64,000 nucleotides of DNA. It comes from Ruegeria sp. THAF57. Lineage in GTDB: Bacteria; Pseudomonadota; Alphaproteobacteria; Rhodobacterales; Rhodobacteraceae. Numbering within the stretch: position 1 is the stretch's first letter; every line of letters starts with the position of its first letter. Of this stretch, positions 62,382 through 64,000 are shown in pieces. The notes under the pieces are model-generated. The model was not told the origin of the DNA. It saw only the letters and a program-made list of their open reading frames with translations, and searched no databases. Position numbers and translations under genes: made by a program. The stretch is from NCBI RefSeq assembly GCF_903914075.1, contig NZ_CAIWNQ010000001.1, forward strand, positions 744,001 through 808,000, read 5' to 3'.

Positions 62382-63443
62382 TCATGGGGTCAGGACGACC
62401 CGACCGATAACCTTCCCGTCTTTCAGGTCCATCAGCGCGTCGTTGGCGTCCTGTAATGGGCGGCGCGTCACGGGTGCCAAGCTCAACTTGCCGGATTTGG
62501 CCAACTCAAGCAGTTCGGACAGTTCGTTCAGATTGCCCACATATGACCCGATCACCGCCATGGCGCGTATGGGGAAATAGACGGTGGGGATTTTCAACTG
62601 ACCGCCAAACAAACCGACCACAACGATCCGAACGCCCTTACGCGCGGCGGCCAGCCCCAAATTGATCGTGGCCTCGGCACCCACCAAATCCAAGACCAAC
62701 AGGGCCCCTCCCCCGGTGGCGGCTTTGATTTGCTCGTCCGCATCAGGCGCATTGCCATCTATGGCCGCCAGCGCCCCGGCCTCAAGCACGGCGTGGCGCT
62801 TTGCCTCGTCAAGATCGACGAAAACGGCCCCCTTGCCACCAAGTGCACGGATCACCCGAAGCGCCATATGCCCAAGTCCACCCGCACCCAGGATCACCAC
62901 CGGCGTGTCGCGGATATCGTCCCCGAATTTTTTCAGCGCGCTATAGGTGGTTACCCCGGAACAGGCCAAAGGCGCGGCCTCTGCCGGGTCCAGGTCGCCA
63001 AGCGTCAGACAATATTTGGCGCGCGGCACCACCACGTATTGCGCATAGCCGCCGGGGGTGAATATCCCAAGGGCCCGCGGTGCATTGGGGCACAAATTCT
63101 CTTGATCCTTTGCGCAGGTTTCGCAGGTGCCACACCCCAGCCAGGGATAGACAAGATAGCTTTCGCCCAACTCCAAACCCTGCGCGTCGGGGCCCAACGC
63201 GACCAGTTCGCCAACAATCTCATGACCCATCGTCAGGGGAAGCTTTACGCCCCGATCGGACAAGTTCATCTCTTGGTTGTCGCCCAGATCATAGCCACCT
63301 TCCCAGAAGTGCAGATCAGAGTGACACACACCCGAGGCACGCACCTTCAACAGCACCTCGTCCCCTTCCAACTCGGGCAGGTCCTGCACGATTTTCTGCA
63401 GTGGCGCCTGGTGTTCTGTCACGCAATAGCACTCATTTTTCAT
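62382..63443 (-). CDS. Zinc-dependent alcohol dehydrogenase (MDR family)
   Basis: The 353-residue protein has catalytic-zinc ligands Cys40 (GVCHSD), His74/Glu75 (GHE) and Cys161. The structural-zinc cysteines are 104, 107, 110 and 118, and the nucleotide motif is VILGAGGLGHMA. It oxidises an alcohol with NAD(P). It heads the adh-GMC-thioesterase unit behind cluster operator 3. Confidence 0.9.
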   Translation of the reverse strand: MKNECYCVTEHQAPLQKIVQDLPELEGDEVLLKVRASGVCHSDLHFWEGGYDLGDNQEMNLSDRGVKLPLTMGHEIVGELVALGPDAQGLELGESYLVYPWLGCGTCETCAKDQENLCPNAPRALGIFTPGGYAQYVVVPRAKYCLTLGDLDPAEAAPLACSGVTTYSALKKFGDDIRDTPVVILGAGGLGHMALRVIRALGGKGAVFVDLDEAKRHAVLEAGALAAIDGNAPDADEQIKAATGGGALLVLDLVGAEATINLGLAAARKGVRIVVVGLFGGQLKIPTVYFPIRAMAVIGSYVGNLNELSELLELAKSGKLSLAPVTRRPLQDANDALMDLKDGKVIGRVVLTP

Positions 63444-63506
63444 GGTCTGGCCTCTTGTTCTTCGTATCGCAATTGCTTGGAAATGTTGCCATTCAGCCGC
63501 ATCTGT

Positions 63507-63520
63507 ATGATGCTCATCAT
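63507..63520. promoter_or_regulatory. Cluster operator 3 (alcohol dehydrogenase promoter)
   Basis: ATGATGCTCATCAT, perfect ATGATG/CATCAT arms around CT. It lies 63 bp upstream of the alcohol dehydrogenase start; on the minus strand a TTGATG hexamer precedes it by 2 nt. Confidence 0.78.
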
Positions 63521-63585
63521 CCCATCAAGCCTACCTTGATGTCAACAAAACTTGCCCCCTTTTCCATCGACCCATTGCGACCTGC

Positions 63586-63599
63586 ATGATGCATGTCAT
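63586..63599. promoter_or_regulatory. Cluster operator 4 (second acyl-CoA ligase promoter)
   Basis: ATGATGCATGTCAT, palindromic at 12 of 14 positions. TTGCGA lies at 63575-63580, 5 nt upstream, the same geometry as operator 2. The flank ACCCATTG before it is also found before operator 1, suggesting related promoter modules. Confidence 0.75.
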
Positions 63600-63771
63600 G
63601 CCCTTCGGCAGGCAGATCGCCGCTGTGTGAAAAGGGGCCGACTAACTGCCCAGCGCAAAATGTCAGCGTCACAATCGCAAAACCGGGAAATATCACTTTT
63701 GCGGAACATTGTTCCGTACAGCGGTCTTGGCACAGCTCAGAAACCGCTCTAACATCCTTGAGGGAGGAGTC

Positions 63772-64000
63772 GTGGTTCTGCCCGATGGGATGCCACGCGC
63801 ATGGGAGGATATCGCTTTGATTTTGACAGGCGCGGTTGATGCGTGGCTGAAAGACTATGCGCACGGCAGTAACGGAACCTCGGCTATGACGCCTGAACAG
63901 GCCGTGCACTACCTGATCGCAAATGAACCGATTTACGAGCTGTCCCAAGCCCGGATTCGCGGGGTCGAGACCCGCGTATTCAAGAACATCCCCGGTCACA
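63772..64000 (+). CDS. AMP-binding acyl-CoA synthetase, N-terminal part only
   Basis: The GTG at 63772 follows AGGGAGGAG. The 76 visible codons read through to the window end. The segment LSQARIRGVETRVFKNIPG resembles the N-terminal lead-in of fatty-acid or aromatic acyl-CoA ligases (R-G-x-x-T-R-V-F/W-K-N-x-P). The assignment rests on this short stretch only. It is divergent from the alcohol dehydrogenase gene. Confidence 0.55.
   Translation, partial: MVLPDGMPRAWEDIALILTGAVDAWLKDYAHGSNGTSAMTPEQAVHYLIANEPIYELSQARIRGVETRVFKNIPGH

Noticed and set aside
1-64000. CRISPR array
   Set aside because: No regularly spaced direct repeats and no cas-like genes were seen.

Overview
The window looks like chromosomal DNA of an alphaproteobacterium, most likely a Rhodobacteraceae/Roseobacter-type heterotroph. 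This is inferred from gene content: a dimethylglycine-dehydrogenase-type FAD/GcvT protein, two CUT2-type sugar ABC systems, a TAXI-type TRAP transporter, fairly high GC and frequent 4-bp ATGA gene overlaps. No taxonomic marker is present, so genus is open.

Layout. 1-12.7 kb: ordinary metabolic genes (a truncated membrane protein, D-arginine-dehydrogenase-like oxidase, DUF938 methyltransferase, AhpD-like protein, FAD/GcvT demethylase, FAD-linked D-lactate-type dehydrogenase, gamma-glutamyltransferase, 2-hydroxyacid dehydrogenase, SH3 protein, haloalkane-dehalogenase-like hydrolase). 13-17 kb: tRNA-Gln(UUG) followed by an autotransporter and about 1.1 kb of degenerate DNA, which looks like a decayed island. 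17-25.8 kb: a seven-gene sugar operon (two TIM-barrel epimerases, a Gfo/Idh/MocA dehydrogenase, a complete ABC importer) divergent from a LacI regulator, with two operator-like palindromes 21 bp apart between them. 25.8-29.3 kb: an IS3-type remnant, a hydrolase-cyclase fusion, an acyltransferase and a small unknown gene. 29.6-40.7 kb: a D-xylose locus (xylA, single-domain ABC ATPase, permease, binding protein, ROK regulator, mutarotase, xylulokinase) that also contains a di-heme peroxidase and an FG-GAP/ASPIC protein. 41-43.3 kb: a zinc-site protein, a second class III cyclase and a glycosyltransferase pseudogene. 43.4-49.7 kb: aldehyde dehydrogenase, LysR regulator and TAXI TRAP transporter. 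49.7-64 kb: a large catabolic cluster (feruloyl-CoA-synthase-type ligase, second AMP-ligase, MaoC, crotonase, TesB, 4HBT thioesterase, CoA-transferase, GST, HCCA-isomerase-like protein, three SDRs, GMC oxidoreductase, zinc alcohol dehydrogenase) with one TetR regulator.

The most interesting system is the 49.7-64 kb cluster. Four copies of a 14-bp near-palindrome, ATGATGNNNRTCAT, lie in three intergenic regions and could control four transcription units reading into the cluster. Two copies sit at the same distance from a TTGNNN -35-like hexamer. This fits a single TetR-controlled regulon for an alcohol/acid that is oxidised, activated to a CoA ester and degraded by a beta-oxidation-like route. 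Two paralogous SDRs in the cluster have Phe in place of the catalytic Tyr, and one thioesterase gene is broken by an apparent 1-bp deletion. The substrate cannot be read from the sequence. All family assignments are by reading and recall; no database search was run.
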